In this document: one piece after another, positions 1-8,312 of the stretch | How the letters are laid out: the number at the start of each line of letters is the position of its first letter | Position numbering within the stretch: the first letter of the stretch is position 1 | Source of the DNA: Streptomyces sp. NBC_01750 | Lineage (GTDB): Bacteria > Actinomycetota > Actinomycetes > Streptomycetales > Streptomycetaceae | NCBI RefSeq assembly: GCF_035918095.1 | Contig: NZ_CP109137.1 | Coordinates: 4,838,001 to 4,902,000, forward strand | Direction of reading: 5' to 3' | Length of the DNA stretch: 64,000 bases | Position numbers and translations under genes: made by a program | Notes under the pieces: model-generated | What the model saw: only the letters and a program-made list of their open reading frames with translations | Told to the model about the DNA's origin: nothing | The model's database searches: none

Positions 1-31
1 GTTTGATCGCCGGGGGCCTCTGGCCTGCTGT

Positions 32-72
32 GTACTCGGCAGGATTCGAACCTGCAACCTTCTGATCCGTAG
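32..72 (-). other. 3' fragment of a tRNA-Arg gene (possible att scar)
   Basis: Read on the minus strand this is the 3' half of a tRNA: an anticodon-loop stretch CTACGGA (anticodon ACG, Arg), a 3' anticodon arm TCAGA, a perfect T arm (GCAGG, loop TTCGAAT, CCTGC) and an acceptor-like CGAGTAC. No matching 5' half lies upstream; homology stops at the anticodon loop, where a 10-base palindrome CTCTATAGAG abuts. Such 3' tRNA fragments are typical of the far junction of elements integrated into a tRNA gene. The intact partner tRNA is not in the window, so this may be an old or displaced attachment site. It is not a functional tRNA. Confidence 0.65.
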
Positions 73-97
73 CTCTATAGAGATCAGTCGGTAGGGG

Positions 98-478
98 TCA
101 TAGCGGTTGCGTGGGAGGGGCTGCGGAGGGCAGAAGGTCGGGGGCGGTTGTTGGGGTTGCTGTATTTGGTTGCTGTACCGCTGTTGCATCGTCGTCGTAG
201 GTGGCGAGGTTGTTGCGGGCGCTGAGGGTGTCGGGATGATCGGTGTCCAGAGCCCGCTCGTCGTGGGCGGCCTGCATCGCGGTCGGCAGGTACGGCCAGT
301 ACGTGAACTGGGTTGTGGTGCGGTCCTTGACCGACCGGAGCGCGGCCTGGTGCTGCGGGGATCCCGGGTACACGCCGTCCAGGGCCGCGGCCTTGAAGCG
401 GCGCCAGGCCCATGCGGCGGCCGCGTACGTAGCGCCGACAGCGGCGCCGATCGGGTAGAGGAGAGCAAGGTTGGCCAT
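98..478 (-). CDS. small membrane protein with TPR-like fragment, possibly chimeric
   Basis: A 126-residue protein with one N-terminal hydrophobic segment (about residues 4-24). At residues 76-92 it carries a motif of the kinesin-light-chain TPR type, ALDTDHPDTLSARNNLA. After that the sequence turns into a Thr/Pro/Ala-rich tail unlike a TPR repeat, so the reading frame may be a fusion or a frameshifted TPR gene. It lies beside the tRNA fragment and looks like part of a decayed integrated segment. No catalytic motif is visible and no function can be assigned. The ATG at 478 is preceded by a GGAGGCC-type ribosome site. Confidence 0.55.
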   Translation of the reverse strand: MANLALLYPIGAAVGATYAAAAWAWRRFKAAALDGVYPGSPQHQAALRSVKDRTTTQFTYWPYLPTAMQAAHDERALDTDHPDTLSARNNLATYDDDATAVQQPNTATPTTAPDLLPSAAPPTQPL

Positions 479-577
479 GGCGGGGCCTCCTATCGATGTG
501 GTGGGGCCCCGCCTTTCGGGTCGTCCCGCGGTGGATGCGGGACGGCGGGTGGGGGCGGACGCGGTGGGGGCGGATGG

Positions 578-1045
578 TCAGCGAGGTGGTCCGATGATGC
601 GGTTGCCGCGCAGGGCTGCGGCTTCGGCGAGCTTGTCTTTGGTGATCTCGAACCCGTCGGGGCGGGGGGTGGTGACGTCGCGTCCGGCGTGCCGGAACAT
701 TTCCTCTATGCCCGCGGGGGTGGCGATGAGGAGGAGGTCTGCGCGGTCGGACGTGATGCGGTAGCCATGGGGGATATTGCGGGGCAGGTAGACGACGCCG
801 CCTTCGGACAGTTCGTGGCGTTCGTCTCCGACCCACACGAGTGCCTCGCCCTTGAGGAGGAGGAACACCTCGTCCTCGCGGGTGTGGAGGTGGAAGGGCG
901 GGGCCTCCCCCTTGTGGATGTCGAACCGTCCGACACTGAGCTGTCCCTCGGTGGCCTGACTGTCGAGCAGGATCGTGAACAGCCCGCCGTCGAGCCATTC
1001 AAGGGTCTGCTGCTGGCTGGGCTGGGCGAGGTAGGCCATGGTCAT
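578..1045 (-). CDS. cupin-domain protein
   Basis: A 155-residue single-domain cupin. Motif 1 is clear at residues 46-66, with metal-ligand candidates H52, H54 and E59 in FHLHTREDEVF. Motif 2 follows at about residues 83-95 with PRNIPHG, giving H93. This is the two-histidine, glutamate and distal-histidine ligand set of metal-binding cupins such as quercetin 2,3-dioxygenase-like proteins, but the substrate cannot be told from sequence. A GGAGA ribosome site precedes the first ATG; a second ATG two codons later is possible. It stands alone and points into the eroded left end of the window. Confidence 0.8.
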   Translation of the reverse strand: MTMAYLAQPSQQQTLEWLDGGLFTILLDSQATEGQLSVGRFDIHKGEAPPFHLHTREDEVFLLLKGEALVWVGDERHELSEGGVVYLPRNIPHGYRITSDRADLLLIATPAGIEEMFRHAGRDVTTPRPDGFEITKDKLAEAAALRGNRIIGPPR

Positions 1046-1234
1046 GGCGGTCTCCAGGGTGGGTGCGGCGGCTCGCTTGGGCGAGTCGGGCGGGGAGGAG
1101 GCCGACGCCGGCGTCGGCGACGACCTGGACGCGGGGGCCCTGTTGAAGGGCGGTAAGCATGGGGGAGACGCTGCGGACGCCGTCAGTCACACCGGTGCTG
1201 CACCACGAGCTCTTCGGATGGTCTGAGCCGGGCG

Positions 1235-1616
1235 TCAGAATCGGCGCGGTGACGTGATCACGAATGCGGGGATCACCGCCGCGGCGACGATCAGGTGCAT
1301 CAGGGCCAGCAGGAGGAGGTCGGACGTTGTGAGGCCGACCCCGTTGAAGGGAAGACTGCCGACGAACACCAGAGCCGTGAGCGCCTCCCAGACGACGGTG
1401 GCCCGCCGTGGGGCAAATCGTTCCAGCAGCTCCAGGAGTCCCCAGCCGAGCAGCGCCGGGACGACGGAGGCGGCATCATCACGCTGATCAGGATGGACTG
1501 GTCGGCCGTCGGCCGAACACAGCGGGAGTCCTGAGGTCGTACCCGGCGACGTCGGTCGGGTGCCAACGCCGGAAACGGGCGGTTCCCCTCGGGCAGGTAC
1601 ACCAGAATGCGTACAT
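1235..1616 (-). pseudogene. decayed DUF6069-type membrane protein
   Basis: A good start (AGGAG, then ATG at 1616) opens a frame that stops after about 40 unrelated codons. In another frame, 1498 to 1235 encodes about 87 residues ending in a stop. That piece contains LLGWGLLELLERFAP, then two hydrophobic helices (one with LALMHLIVAAAVIPAF), which resembles the C-terminal half of DUF6069 membrane proteins. The N-terminal helices are missing or scrambled, so the gene appears broken by deletion and frameshift. It diverges from a TetR stub across two palindromes. The family assignment is from memory of the pattern. Confidence 0.5.
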
Positions 1617-1629
1617 GATCAACTCCTAA

Positions 1630-1647
1630 TTTCCTCACGTGTGGAAA
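1630..1647. promoter_or_regulatory. palindrome, operator-like (copy 1)
   Basis: An inverted repeat, TTTCC and GGAAA around a central CACGTG-like core, sits just upstream of the decayed DUF6069 start. Its position between divergent remnants suggests a former TetR operator. Confidence 0.45.
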
Positions 1648-1651
1648 CTAA

Positions 1652-1669
1652 TTTCAGCGTATGCTGAAA
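1652..1669. promoter_or_regulatory. palindrome, operator-like (copy 2)
   Basis: Perfect arms TTTCAGC and GCTGAAA are separated by GTAT. The site lies four bases from the first palindrome and about 50 bases before the TetR stub. Size and symmetry fit a TetR-family operator. It seems better preserved than the genes it would have served. Confidence 0.5.
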
Positions 1670-1721
1670 CTGTCGCGGAGGGGAAGTCCCTTCACTGACC
1701 TGTTACGGAAGGTGATGCGGT

Positions 1722-1796
1722 GTGACTGGGCGAGGTCCCCGGGGAGGGCGCGGAGAGCGGGCGGACAAGATCATCACCGCCGCGCCTGGCGCTTGA
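1722..1796 (+). pseudogene. truncated TetR-family regulator (N-terminal stub)
   Basis: A GTG-initiated frame of 24 codons reads like the very start of a TetR repressor: a Gly/Arg-rich leader, then GERADKIITAA, the beginning of helix 1 of the HTH. It then meets a TGA. No continuation of the DNA-binding or ligand domain is found downstream. With the divergent DUF6069 remnant this looks like a dead TetR/target pair. The stub is short, so the call is tentative. Confidence 0.4.
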
Positions 1797-1994
1797 TCAA
1801 GCACGCGGGTCCGGGATCGGGGAGCGACTACGCGTCCCTCCGGGTAACTGTCGGGAATCGTCAGCACCCGCCGCGCACAGTGCGGCGGCCCGCCCTCTTG
1901 GTCGGACTCCTGTGCGATCATTGCGGCACATTTGTCATGTGCCGCACCAGACCCACGCGCGCGGCCATGTCCTGACCGTCCCGGGGGGAACGGA

Positions 1995-4900
1995 ATGTCA
2001 CGCCATCCGCGTGCGACGAGCGCCAGACCTGCGCCGCGCACCGCACTCCTGCTCACGCTGCCCGTCTTGTTGTCCGTCCTGCTGTCCACGCTTCTTCCGG
2101 CGGGAGCAGCGTGGGCGCGGGACATCACGCCCACCGCCGCGGACGCCGCCGGAGCCGGCTGCGCCGCGCTGCCGCTCACCTCTTTCGGGGACCCGGCCGG
2201 CGCGGTCGGCAAGGCGACGGTCGCCGGCCACGGCGGCAGCGTCTGCTTCGGCTTCACCGCTGAGAAGGCCGGGCTGCACCGCGTCGTGCTCGGCAAGGTC
2301 CACGCCGAGACCTACTCCCAGGTCTTCGACGGCACCACCCAACTGAACTGCAACCAAACCGATCGGAGCGACGCGGGCTGGTGCGATCTGCCCCGCGCCG
2401 GCGCCTACACCCTGAAGGTGGTCAATCAGGGGTGGCAGAACCTGATCGACACTCCTGTCGCCGTCGTGCCGCTGAACACCGCCGACCACTGTGCCCCGGA
2501 GGCCGGGACGGCGTGGGACACCCCCGTCGTGAAGGGCTCCGCCCCCGGCCCGGTGGCGATCATGTGCCGGCCCTTCACCGGGAAGGCCGGTGAGCGCATC
2601 ACGGTCGACCTCCGCACCGACAAGCCCTCCGGCGACAGCCAGTACTGGATCACCGACGCGTCCGGTGCCCGGATCTGCCCGCGCTCGAACGACGACAACA
2701 GCGAAGGCTGCGTCCTGCCCGGCGACGGCCCCTACCGGGTCCTCGCCCGCATCGGCGACGTGGAGGGCGGCTTCCCCGCCGCGTACACCCTGAAGATCCG
2801 CCGCCTCTCCGACCCGGCCGGCTGCGCGCACGTCCCGCTCAATGCGTACGGCGCGGCGCCCACCACCGTTGATGCGGCCTCCGGCTGCAAGGTCTTCACC
2901 GCACCCGCCGCCGGGCGTTACGACGTGTACGGGGTCCACGACGGGAGCCGCTCCCGGCTGAAGGCGTACGACCAGACGGGCAGGACCGTCTGCGCATCGG
3001 ACGGCATCTGCACCCTGCCCGCCGCGGGTGACTACACCGTACTCACCGACGACGCCACCCTGATCCTCGACCGGTCCGCCGTCACCGGCTGCCGGCCCGT
3101 CGAACTCGGCACCCACCAGGGCACCCTGACCCACAGCGGCGAGGTGGACTGCCTGACCCTGCCGCTGCCCAAGGGCTCCGGTATGGCCGCGCTGAAGAGC
3201 GTGAGCGGCCAGATCCCGCGGATCGACGTCACCGTCGCCGACGCCACCGGCGCCGAGCAGTGCGACGGGACCACCCTCAACTGGGGCACCTGCGGGCTGA
3301 ACGGCACCGCTCCGTTCCGTGTCCTGGTCTCCGCCGCCGACCAGAAAACGCCGACCGGCTCCTACCGCCTCGCGCTGTACCGCACGAGCGCGCCGAACGA
3401 TTGCCAGGTGCTCCCGGCGGGCGACTTCACCTCCGAAAGCGCCCACGCAGGCCTCAGCACAGGTGGCGGGGTCATCTCGCACTGCCTGACCATCCCCGCC
3501 GGCGACCACAGCGCGATGGAGAGCATCCAGCTCCAGGCCGCCCCGGGTACGACGGCCAGGACGTACCTCTCGGTCGTGGACAAGTACAGCAGGCAGGTCT
3601 GCCGGGGCCCCGCTCTGCAGGGCATCCGGCTCACCTGCAACCTCGTGCCGGGCGTCGCGCACACCGTCCTGGTCAACGGAAGCGACACAACCGGCACCTA
3701 CACCCTGACCCGCCGGGACGTCACCTCCACCGCGAAGGGCTGCACCGCCAATCCCGCGACCCCGGTCGGCGGACCGTCCACGGGCGGCACCTTCTCCGGG
3801 GCGAACACGCTGCTCTGCCGCCAGGTCACCACCTCCGACGCCGAGGACACCCTGCACCTCGACGTCCGCGACGCGCACGGCACCGCGAGCCTCGTGGCTT
3901 ACGGCGAGGACGGCAAGCTCGCCTGCAGCACCTACCCCAACAAGGCCTGCGCGGTCACCGGCTCCACCCACTACCAGGTCCTCGTCACCGTACCGACGAG
4001 CCAGAAGGACGACGACCCGTATCACTTCGACGCCCTGCGCATCGCCACCGCCGCCGGGCCGGCCCGGGAGTGCACGGCCGTCCCCAACATCAGCTACGGG
4101 TACGGTCCGATCACCGGCACCCTGGACGAGCAGCACACCGCCGTCTGCGCGGTACTGCCGACCGCTGTCGGCGACCGCTTCGACATGGCGATCAGCGACA
4201 CCACGGGGGCCACCGACGCCGCCGTGCCCGCGCTGTACGACAAGAGCCTCGACAACGGCTGCACGCTGACGGTGCCCACCGGCTACGGATGCTCGGTCGA
4301 CGAACCGGACACCAGGGGCGCCTCCCCCAGCATCATGGTCCTGAGCCTGCCCAAGAAGGCCTCACACACCTCCTACCGGGCGGAACTCATCTGCTCATCC
4401 GTCATCTGCGGCACGCAGCGGGTCAGCGTCGATCGGGTGACCCCGACCACCGCCGAGAGCGGCACGAAGGCCACCGTGCGCGTGACGGGTACGGCTCTGC
4501 ACAAGGACGACAAGGTGGTGCTCAGCCGGGTCGGCGGCAAGGTGGAGTCGACCACTGTGTCGGTGGCGGCCAACCGCAGGACCCTTACGGCCGTGCTGGA
4601 CCTGACCGGGGCTCTCCCGGGCGACTGGAACCTCGGCGTCATCACCCACAACGCGGGGGAGTACGCACTCGGCACCTTCACCGTCACCCCGCCCACGCTG
4701 ACCAACACCGCGGCTCCCGCCATCGGGGGCACGGCCCAGGTCGGCGCCACCCTCACCGCGAACCCGGGCAGTTGGATGCCCACCCCGGTGTCGTACGGCT
4801 ACCAGTGGCAGGCCGACGGCGAGGCGATCTCCGGGGCGACGGCGTCCACGTACACCGTGCCCGCCTCGCTGCTCGGCAAGAAGCTGACCGTCGCCGTCAC

Positions 4901-5510
4901 CGCCCGCCTCCTCGGTGGAGAGACCGCCGTCACCTCGGCGGCCGTCACGGTCGACAAGGGCGCCGCCCCCATGGCGACCACGGCCCCGAAGATCAGCGGC
5001 ACGGCGAAGGTCGGCGTCAAGCTCGGCCTCACGCAGGGCATCTGGACTCCGGCCGTCACGTCGTACGGCTACCAGTGGAAGGCCGACGGCAAGGCGATCC
5101 CCGGGGCGACGGCGTCCACGTACACCGTGCCCGCCTCGCTGCTCGGCAAGAAGGTCACCGTCACCGTCACCGCCCACCGCACGGGCCATACCGACGGCAC
5201 GGCCACGACCGCCGCGGCCACGGTCGCCAAGGGCAGCACCCCGAAGGCCACCAAGGCGCCCACGATCTCGGGCACCGCCAAGGTCGGCCGCACGCTCAAG
5301 GCCGCCCCGGGCACCTGGACGCCCACCCCGTCCTCGTACGCCTACCAGTGGTACGCGGACGGCAGGGCGATCAAGGGCGCCACCGGGTCCTCGCTGAAAC
5401 CGGCCTCCGCCGAGCGGGGAAAGAAGATCACGGTGAAGGTGACCGCCCGCCGCACCGGACACAGCGACGGCACCGCCACCAGCAAGCCGACGGCGAAGGT
5501 CGCTCGCTGA
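1995..5510 (+). CDS. large secreted protein with Cys-containing modules and Ig-like C-terminal repeats
   Basis: About 1171 residues from ATG 1995, which follows a GGGGGGAA ribosome site; an in-frame start further upstream lacks one. Residues 1-41 form a signal peptide (Arg-rich start, long Leu/Val core, cleavage near AWA). The body has several modules of roughly 110 residues, each with a conserved Cys pair and a G-x-Y-x-V/L strand pattern. Three tandem Ig-like units of about 90 residues fill the C-terminus (from about residue 900), with GTAKVG, a W-T-P segment, YQW and a GATAST strand. These repeats are typical of Gram-positive surface and wall-hydrolase proteins. No catalytic domain or sorting signal is seen; an extracellular binding or structural role is inferred. 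Confidence 0.8.
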   Translation: MSRHPRATSARPAPRTALLLTLPVLLSVLLSTLLPAGAAWARDITPTAADAAGAGCAALPLTSFGDPAGAVGKATVAGHGGSVCFGFTAEKAGLHRVVLGKVHAETYSQVFDGTTQLNCNQTDRSDAGWCDLPRAGAYTLKVVNQGWQNLIDTPVAVVPLNTADHCAPEAGTAWDTPVVKGSAPGPVAIMCRPFTGKAGERITVDLRTDKPSGDSQYWITDASGARICPRSNDDNSEGCVLPGDGPYRVLARIGDVEGGFPAAYTLKIRRLSDPAGCAHVPLNAYGAAPTTVDAASGCKVFTAPAAGRYDVYGVHDGSRSRLKAYDQTGRTVCASDGICTLPAAGDYTVLTDDATLILDRSAVTGCRPVELGTHQGTLTHSGEVDCLTLPLPKGSGMAALKSVSGQIPRIDVTVADATGAEQCDGTTLNWGTCGLNGTAPFRVLVSAADQKTPTGSYRLALYRTSAPNDCQVLPAGDFTSESAHAGLSTGGGVISHCLTIPAGDHSAMESIQLQAAPGTTARTYLSVVDKYSRQVCRGPALQGIRLTCNLVPGVAHTVLVNGSDTTGTYTLTRRDVTSTAKGCTANPATPVGGPSTGGTFSGANTLLCRQVTTSDAEDTLHLDVRDAHGTASLVAYGEDGKLACSTYPNKACAVTGSTHYQVLVTVPTSQKDDDPYHFDALRIATAAGPARECTAVPNISYGYGPITGTLDEQHTAVCAVLPTAVGDRFDMAISDTTGATDAAVPALYDKSLDNGCTLTVPTGYGCSVDEPDTRGASPSIMVLSLPKKASHTSYRAELICSSVICGTQRVSVDRVTPTTAESGTKATVRVTGTALHKDDKVVLSRVGGKVESTTVSVAANRRTLTAVLDLTGALPGDWNLGVITHNAGEYALGTFTVTPPTLTNTAAPAIGGTAQVGATLTANPGSWMPTPVSYGYQWQADGEAISGATASTYTVPASLLGKKLTVAVTARLLGGETAVTSAAVTVDKGAAPMATTAPKISGTAKVGVKLGLTQGIWTPAVTSYGYQWKADGKAIPGATASTYTVPASLLGKKVTVTVTAHRTGHTDGTATTAAATVAKGSTPKATKAPTISGTAKVGRTLKAAPGTWTPTPSSYAYQWYADGRAIKGATGSSLKPASAERGKKITVKVTARRTGHSDGTATSKPTAKVAR
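4831..5153 (+). repeat. tandem Ig-like unit with 53-base exact DNA repeat
   Basis: Bases 4831-4883 and 5101-5153 are identical over 53 bases, 270 bases apart, inside successive Ig-like units of the secreted protein. The third unit (to 5510) is clearly diverged. Identity at silent sites suggests recent duplication or gene conversion between units one and two. Confidence 0.85.
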
Positions 5511-5521
5511 GCACGCCTCAC

Positions 5522-5559
5522 GGGGTGGACCCCGCCGGTCATCCGGCGGGGCCCACCCC
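5522..5559 (+). terminator. hairpin terminator after secreted-protein gene
   Basis: A 17-base-pair stem with one mismatch and a four-base loop begins 11 bases after the stop codon and is followed by a short T run. It fits an intrinsic terminator of GC-rich actinobacterial type. Confidence 0.75.
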
Positions 5560-5617
5560 TTTCGCGTGCCGCGGCTTCGCCAACGGTGACGAGCAGTCCC
5601 TCGGTACGGACATGGAA

Positions 5618-5645
5618 GAGGCCCCCGGATGGCTCCGGGGGCCTC
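5618..5645 (-). terminator. hairpin terminator for Yip1 gene
   Basis: A perfect 12-base-pair stem (GAGGCCCCCGGA) with loop TGGC lies 35 bases past the stop of the minus-strand gene. It faces the previous terminator, insulating the convergent pair. Confidence 0.7.
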
Positions 5646-5680
5646 CTCGCGTCCTGCGCAGTCCCAGGTTCTGGGCAGTC

Positions 5681-6568
5681 CTAGATCGTGCCCAGCTTGA
5701 TGATCGACAGCAGGGCGATCAGCTGGATCGCCGACGCGCCCAGCGCCTTTGGCCACGGCAGATCGTGTGACTTGCTCACCATCGACGTGAACAGCGCTCC
5801 CGCAGCCAGCCACGTCGCCCAGCCCAGCCCCTGGACCAGGGAGTTCTCACCGCCCAGGAAGAGGGCGAAGATCAGGCGCGGGGCGTCCGTGATCGACATG
5901 ATCAGCATGGAGAGGCCGACCGTCGGCTGCCAGGCGCCGTCGCCGCCGAGCTGACGGGCCAGGGTGTGGGTCACCGCGCCCAGGATCAGGCCGCCGATGA
6001 CGAATGCGACCGCCGTCGTCAGTACGTACGGAATGGCCGAGGAGATCGTCGCGTTGATCGTCTCCTCGCGGGCCTTGTCGAAGCCGAAGATCGCGAGCAG
6101 TCCGTAGAGGAACGTCACGATCAGCGCGGGGCCCCACACCGGGTAGTCGCGCATCTGCCAGAACGTCGGTCCCGGGCGCAGCACGATGCCGCTCAGCAGC
6201 TGCTTCCAGTGCAGACGCGGGCCGGCCGGGGCGGCGGCGGCCGCGCCCGCGCGGTAGGTCGCGCCGTCGCCGTACGGGTCCTCGTTGACGCTGAACGCCT
6301 GGGTGTGGCCAGGGTTGTTGGCGTACGGGTCACCGTGCGGGGGCTGCTGGTACGGGTCGCCGAAGTACTCCGGTTCGCCGTACGGGCCCTGAGGCCGCTG
6401 CTGTTGGTGACCGCCGCCGGCCTGGGGCCACTGCGGCGGTTGCTGCTGCTGCGCATACGGCGGCGCCGCACGGCCGCCTCCGCCCCGGTAGGGCGGCGGC
6501 GGTGCCTGCTGCGGTTGCTGCTGCGAGGTGCGGTTGTCCCGGCCGCGTCCGATCCTGAATCCAGCCAC
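5681..6568 (-). CDS. Yip1-family integral membrane protein
   Basis: About 295 residues if translation starts at GTG 6568; an upstream in-frame ATG at 6649 would add a Ser/Gly/Pro-rich leader. The first 110 residues are Gln, Pro, Gly and Tyr-rich low complexity, typical of actinobacterial Yip1 proteins. Five hydrophobic helices follow (ALIVTFLYGLLAIFGF, YVLTTAVAFVIGGLILGAV and others). Yip1-like proteins are polytopic; their bacterial role is not established. The gene is monocistronic with its own terminator. No catalytic residues are visible. Confidence 0.8.
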   Translation of the reverse strand: MAGFRIGRGRDNRTSQQQPQQAPPPPYRGGGGRAAPPYAQQQQPPQWPQAGGGHQQQRPQGPYGEPEYFGDPYQQPPHGDPYANNPGHTQAFSVNEDPYGDGATYRAGAAAAAPAGPRLHWKQLLSGIVLRPGPTFWQMRDYPVWGPALIVTFLYGLLAIFGFDKAREETINATISSAIPYVLTTAVAFVIGGLILGAVTHTLARQLGGDGAWQPTVGLSMLIMSITDAPRLIFALFLGGENSLVQGLGWATWLAAGALFTSMVSKSHDLPWPKALGASAIQLIALLSIIKLGTI

Positions 6569-6692
6569 GTATTCGAACGTACCTGGTCCCGGAGAGTGAG
6601 GTACTCCACCCAGGGGAACAAGCGGCCCTTTGCTGCGGAGCTGTGACATCCCCTAGGGGAAAGTCCGGGGGTCTGCCGGAGTGCCCTCAGCC

Positions 6693-6714
6693 GGGCATTC
6701 GATGGGCATTCGAT
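6693..6714. repeat. 11-base tandem direct repeat
   Basis: GGGCATTCGAT occurs twice in tandem in the gap between two minus-strand genes. No function is evident. Confidence 0.8.
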
Positions 6715-6780
6715 GCGCGTACGGCGGGCGTACGCACGGGCGGGTACTGGGCCGGAGTGCGGCAGGCAGGTTGCAGGTGG

Positions 6781-7887
6781 TCAGGGCAGGAAGACCGACG
6801 TACTGAAGGTCACCAGCGCGCGCGTCCGCTCCGCCGCCGGATACAGGGCCACGACGTCCGCGTGCTCACCGCGGTGCGTACGTGTCACCACGTCCGGGCG
6901 CTTGTCGCCGTCGAAGTCCGCATACACGAGGACGTCGGTCGCGGGGCTCGACTCGCCGGACGGAAGCCCGGGCCCGGGCGGGAGCTGTACCGGCTCGGTG
7001 CGGTACGTGCCGCCCGCGCGACCGGGGCCGTCGGGGCTGCCGAGCAGCAGCTTGCCCTTGGCCGCCGCGCCCGGCCCGGGGACGCGGGCCGAGACCACCA
7101 GGTCGTCGTAGCCGTCGTCATTGGTGTCCGCCTCGGGTGCCGGTGCCGAGAGCGCCGGCCCGCCGCCCGGGACAGGCGCCGTGGCGGCGCGCGGCGCGCC
7201 GGCGCGGGTGAAGGGGCCGCGCAGGAAGCTGACGCGGCCCGCCGAGGCGGTGACCGCCAGGTCGGTGCTGCCGTCGCCGTCGAAGTCGCCGCAGACGGGG
7301 TGGTCGGGCCAGTCGTTGCCGTATCTCGCCTCGTCGGGGATGCGGAGGACGGCAGCCTTGCCGCCGAGGCCGGTGGGGGAGCCGAAGAGGAGCTGGAGCG
7401 GTACGGGCGGTCGGCCGATGCCGTTGTACGGCGGGTCCGTGGCGACGATCAGGTCCGCGAAGCCGTCCTTGTCGAGGTCGCAGGAGGCCTCGGCGTCGAA
7501 GGCGGCCGGGAGGGTGCCGTCGACGGGTGCGGCGTTGGCTCGCGGGGTGAGGATCTGGCGGCGGGCGGGGTCCAGGCGGCGCACGGCGGCGGTGCCGTAG
7601 ACGACACCGATGCCCGCGTCGTCGCCGTGGCTGTCGTCGGCGGCCTTCACCAGGTCGTTCAGCACGAGATCGCGATGTCCGTCGCCGTTGAAGTCCTCGG
7701 GGACGCTGCTGCCGGAGCCGCGGGGGACGGGGAGGCGCGGGGTGGCTCCCCGCCCGGCGAGCGGGGCGGTGTCGCCGTTCTTGGCGGCGGGCCGGTCGGG
7801 CCCGGGGCTGCTCGTGCAGCCCGCCAGCAGCAGTGCGCAGAAGCAGGCGGCGCTCATTGCCGCTGCTGCCGCCGTTTGTATCCGCAC
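6781..7887 (-). CDS. FG-GAP repeat lipoprotein
   Basis: A 368-residue exported lipoprotein with GTG start. The signal sequence ends in lipobox LLAGC with Cys24. The mature part contains at least five FG-GAP/integrin-alpha-like calcium-binding loops, for example DFNGDGHRDLV, DLDKDGFADLIV, DFDGDGSTDLAV and DTNDDGYDDLVV, spaced as in a beta-propeller. A surface-anchored, calcium-stabilised propeller is predicted; the ligand is unknown. The gene is monocistronic and transcribed away from the Fe-S gene's terminator. Confidence 0.85.
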   Translation of the reverse strand: MRIQTAAAAAMSAACFCALLLAGCTSSPGPDRPAAKNGDTAPLAGRGATPRLPVPRGSGSSVPEDFNGDGHRDLVLNDLVKAADDSHGDDAGIGVVYGTAAVRRLDPARRQILTPRANAAPVDGTLPAAFDAEASCDLDKDGFADLIVATDPPYNGIGRPPVPLQLLFGSPTGLGGKAAVLRIPDEARYGNDWPDHPVCGDFDGDGSTDLAVTASAGRVSFLRGPFTRAGAPRAATAPVPGGGPALSAPAPEADTNDDGYDDLVVSARVPGPGAAAKGKLLLGSPDGPGRAGGTYRTEPVQLPPGPGLPSGESSPATDVLVYADFDGDKRPDVVTRTHRGEHADVVALYPAAERTRALVTFSTSVFLP

Positions 7888-8244
7888 GACCCACCCCGTC
7901 CGTCTCTTCTGTGCTCAGTCGCCCCACGATGCTCGTTCGGCTGTCGCGGCAGGGCAATGGATCCGTCGTGATCGCAGGCCGATGGTTATACGGTGCGTAG
8001 TGGGGCGGGTGTGGAATGCAGTCCATTGTGGAAAATGAGTGGGTTCACCGGAGCGCGCTCTGCCTGAATGCCAGGGTTGTTGCATTCCCGGTGGATGGTG
8101 CAAACATCCCATCCGTAATGTCATGGACGTCGCCATGGCAAAGAGCGACAGACGCGATAAACCAGACAGCGGATCACCCTGGGAGCACCACACGACGGAC
8201 GACCCGCAGATCCGCCGATCTCCGCCGGGGGAGTGCACACACAG
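7888..8244. other. 357-base intergenic region
   Basis: Between the lipoprotein start and the Fe-S gene terminator there is no convincing gene. It contains an imperfect hairpin GGATGG/CCATCC (8093-8114) with a ten-base loop. A short plus-strand frame with charged composition could start near 8132 but has no supporting homology. Confidence 0.5.
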
Positions 8245-8282
8245 GAGCGGCCGGATCTGCCCCGAGGCAGATCCGGCCGCTC
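8245..8282 (-). terminator. hairpin terminator for etfD
   Basis: A perfect 17-base-pair stem (arm GAGCGGCCGGATCTGCC) with loop CCGA lies 31 bases beyond the stop of the minus-strand Fe-S gene. It is strong and symmetric, so it could act in both directions. Confidence 0.8.
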
Positions 8283-8312
8283 CCGTGTTGCGTACGGACT
8301 ACTTCACCGGCC

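Larger units (their letters stand above)
1046..1994. other. 949-base stretch without an intact gene
   Basis: Between the cupin gene and the secreted-protein gene no full-length gene is apparent. It holds the DUF6069 remnant, two palindromes and the TetR stub listed separately. Bases 1046-1234 and 1797-1994 show no recognisable product beyond short open frames with biased composition. The pattern is that of a decayed regulatory pair. Confidence 0.6.

Noticed and set aside
32..72. Functional tRNA-Arg
   Set aside because: No 5' half, D arm or acceptor partner is present; only the 3' part matches.
999..1190. Short minus-strand frame upstream of the cupin gene
   Set aside because: 63 codons with no recognisable domain, overlapping the cupin start; too weak to call.
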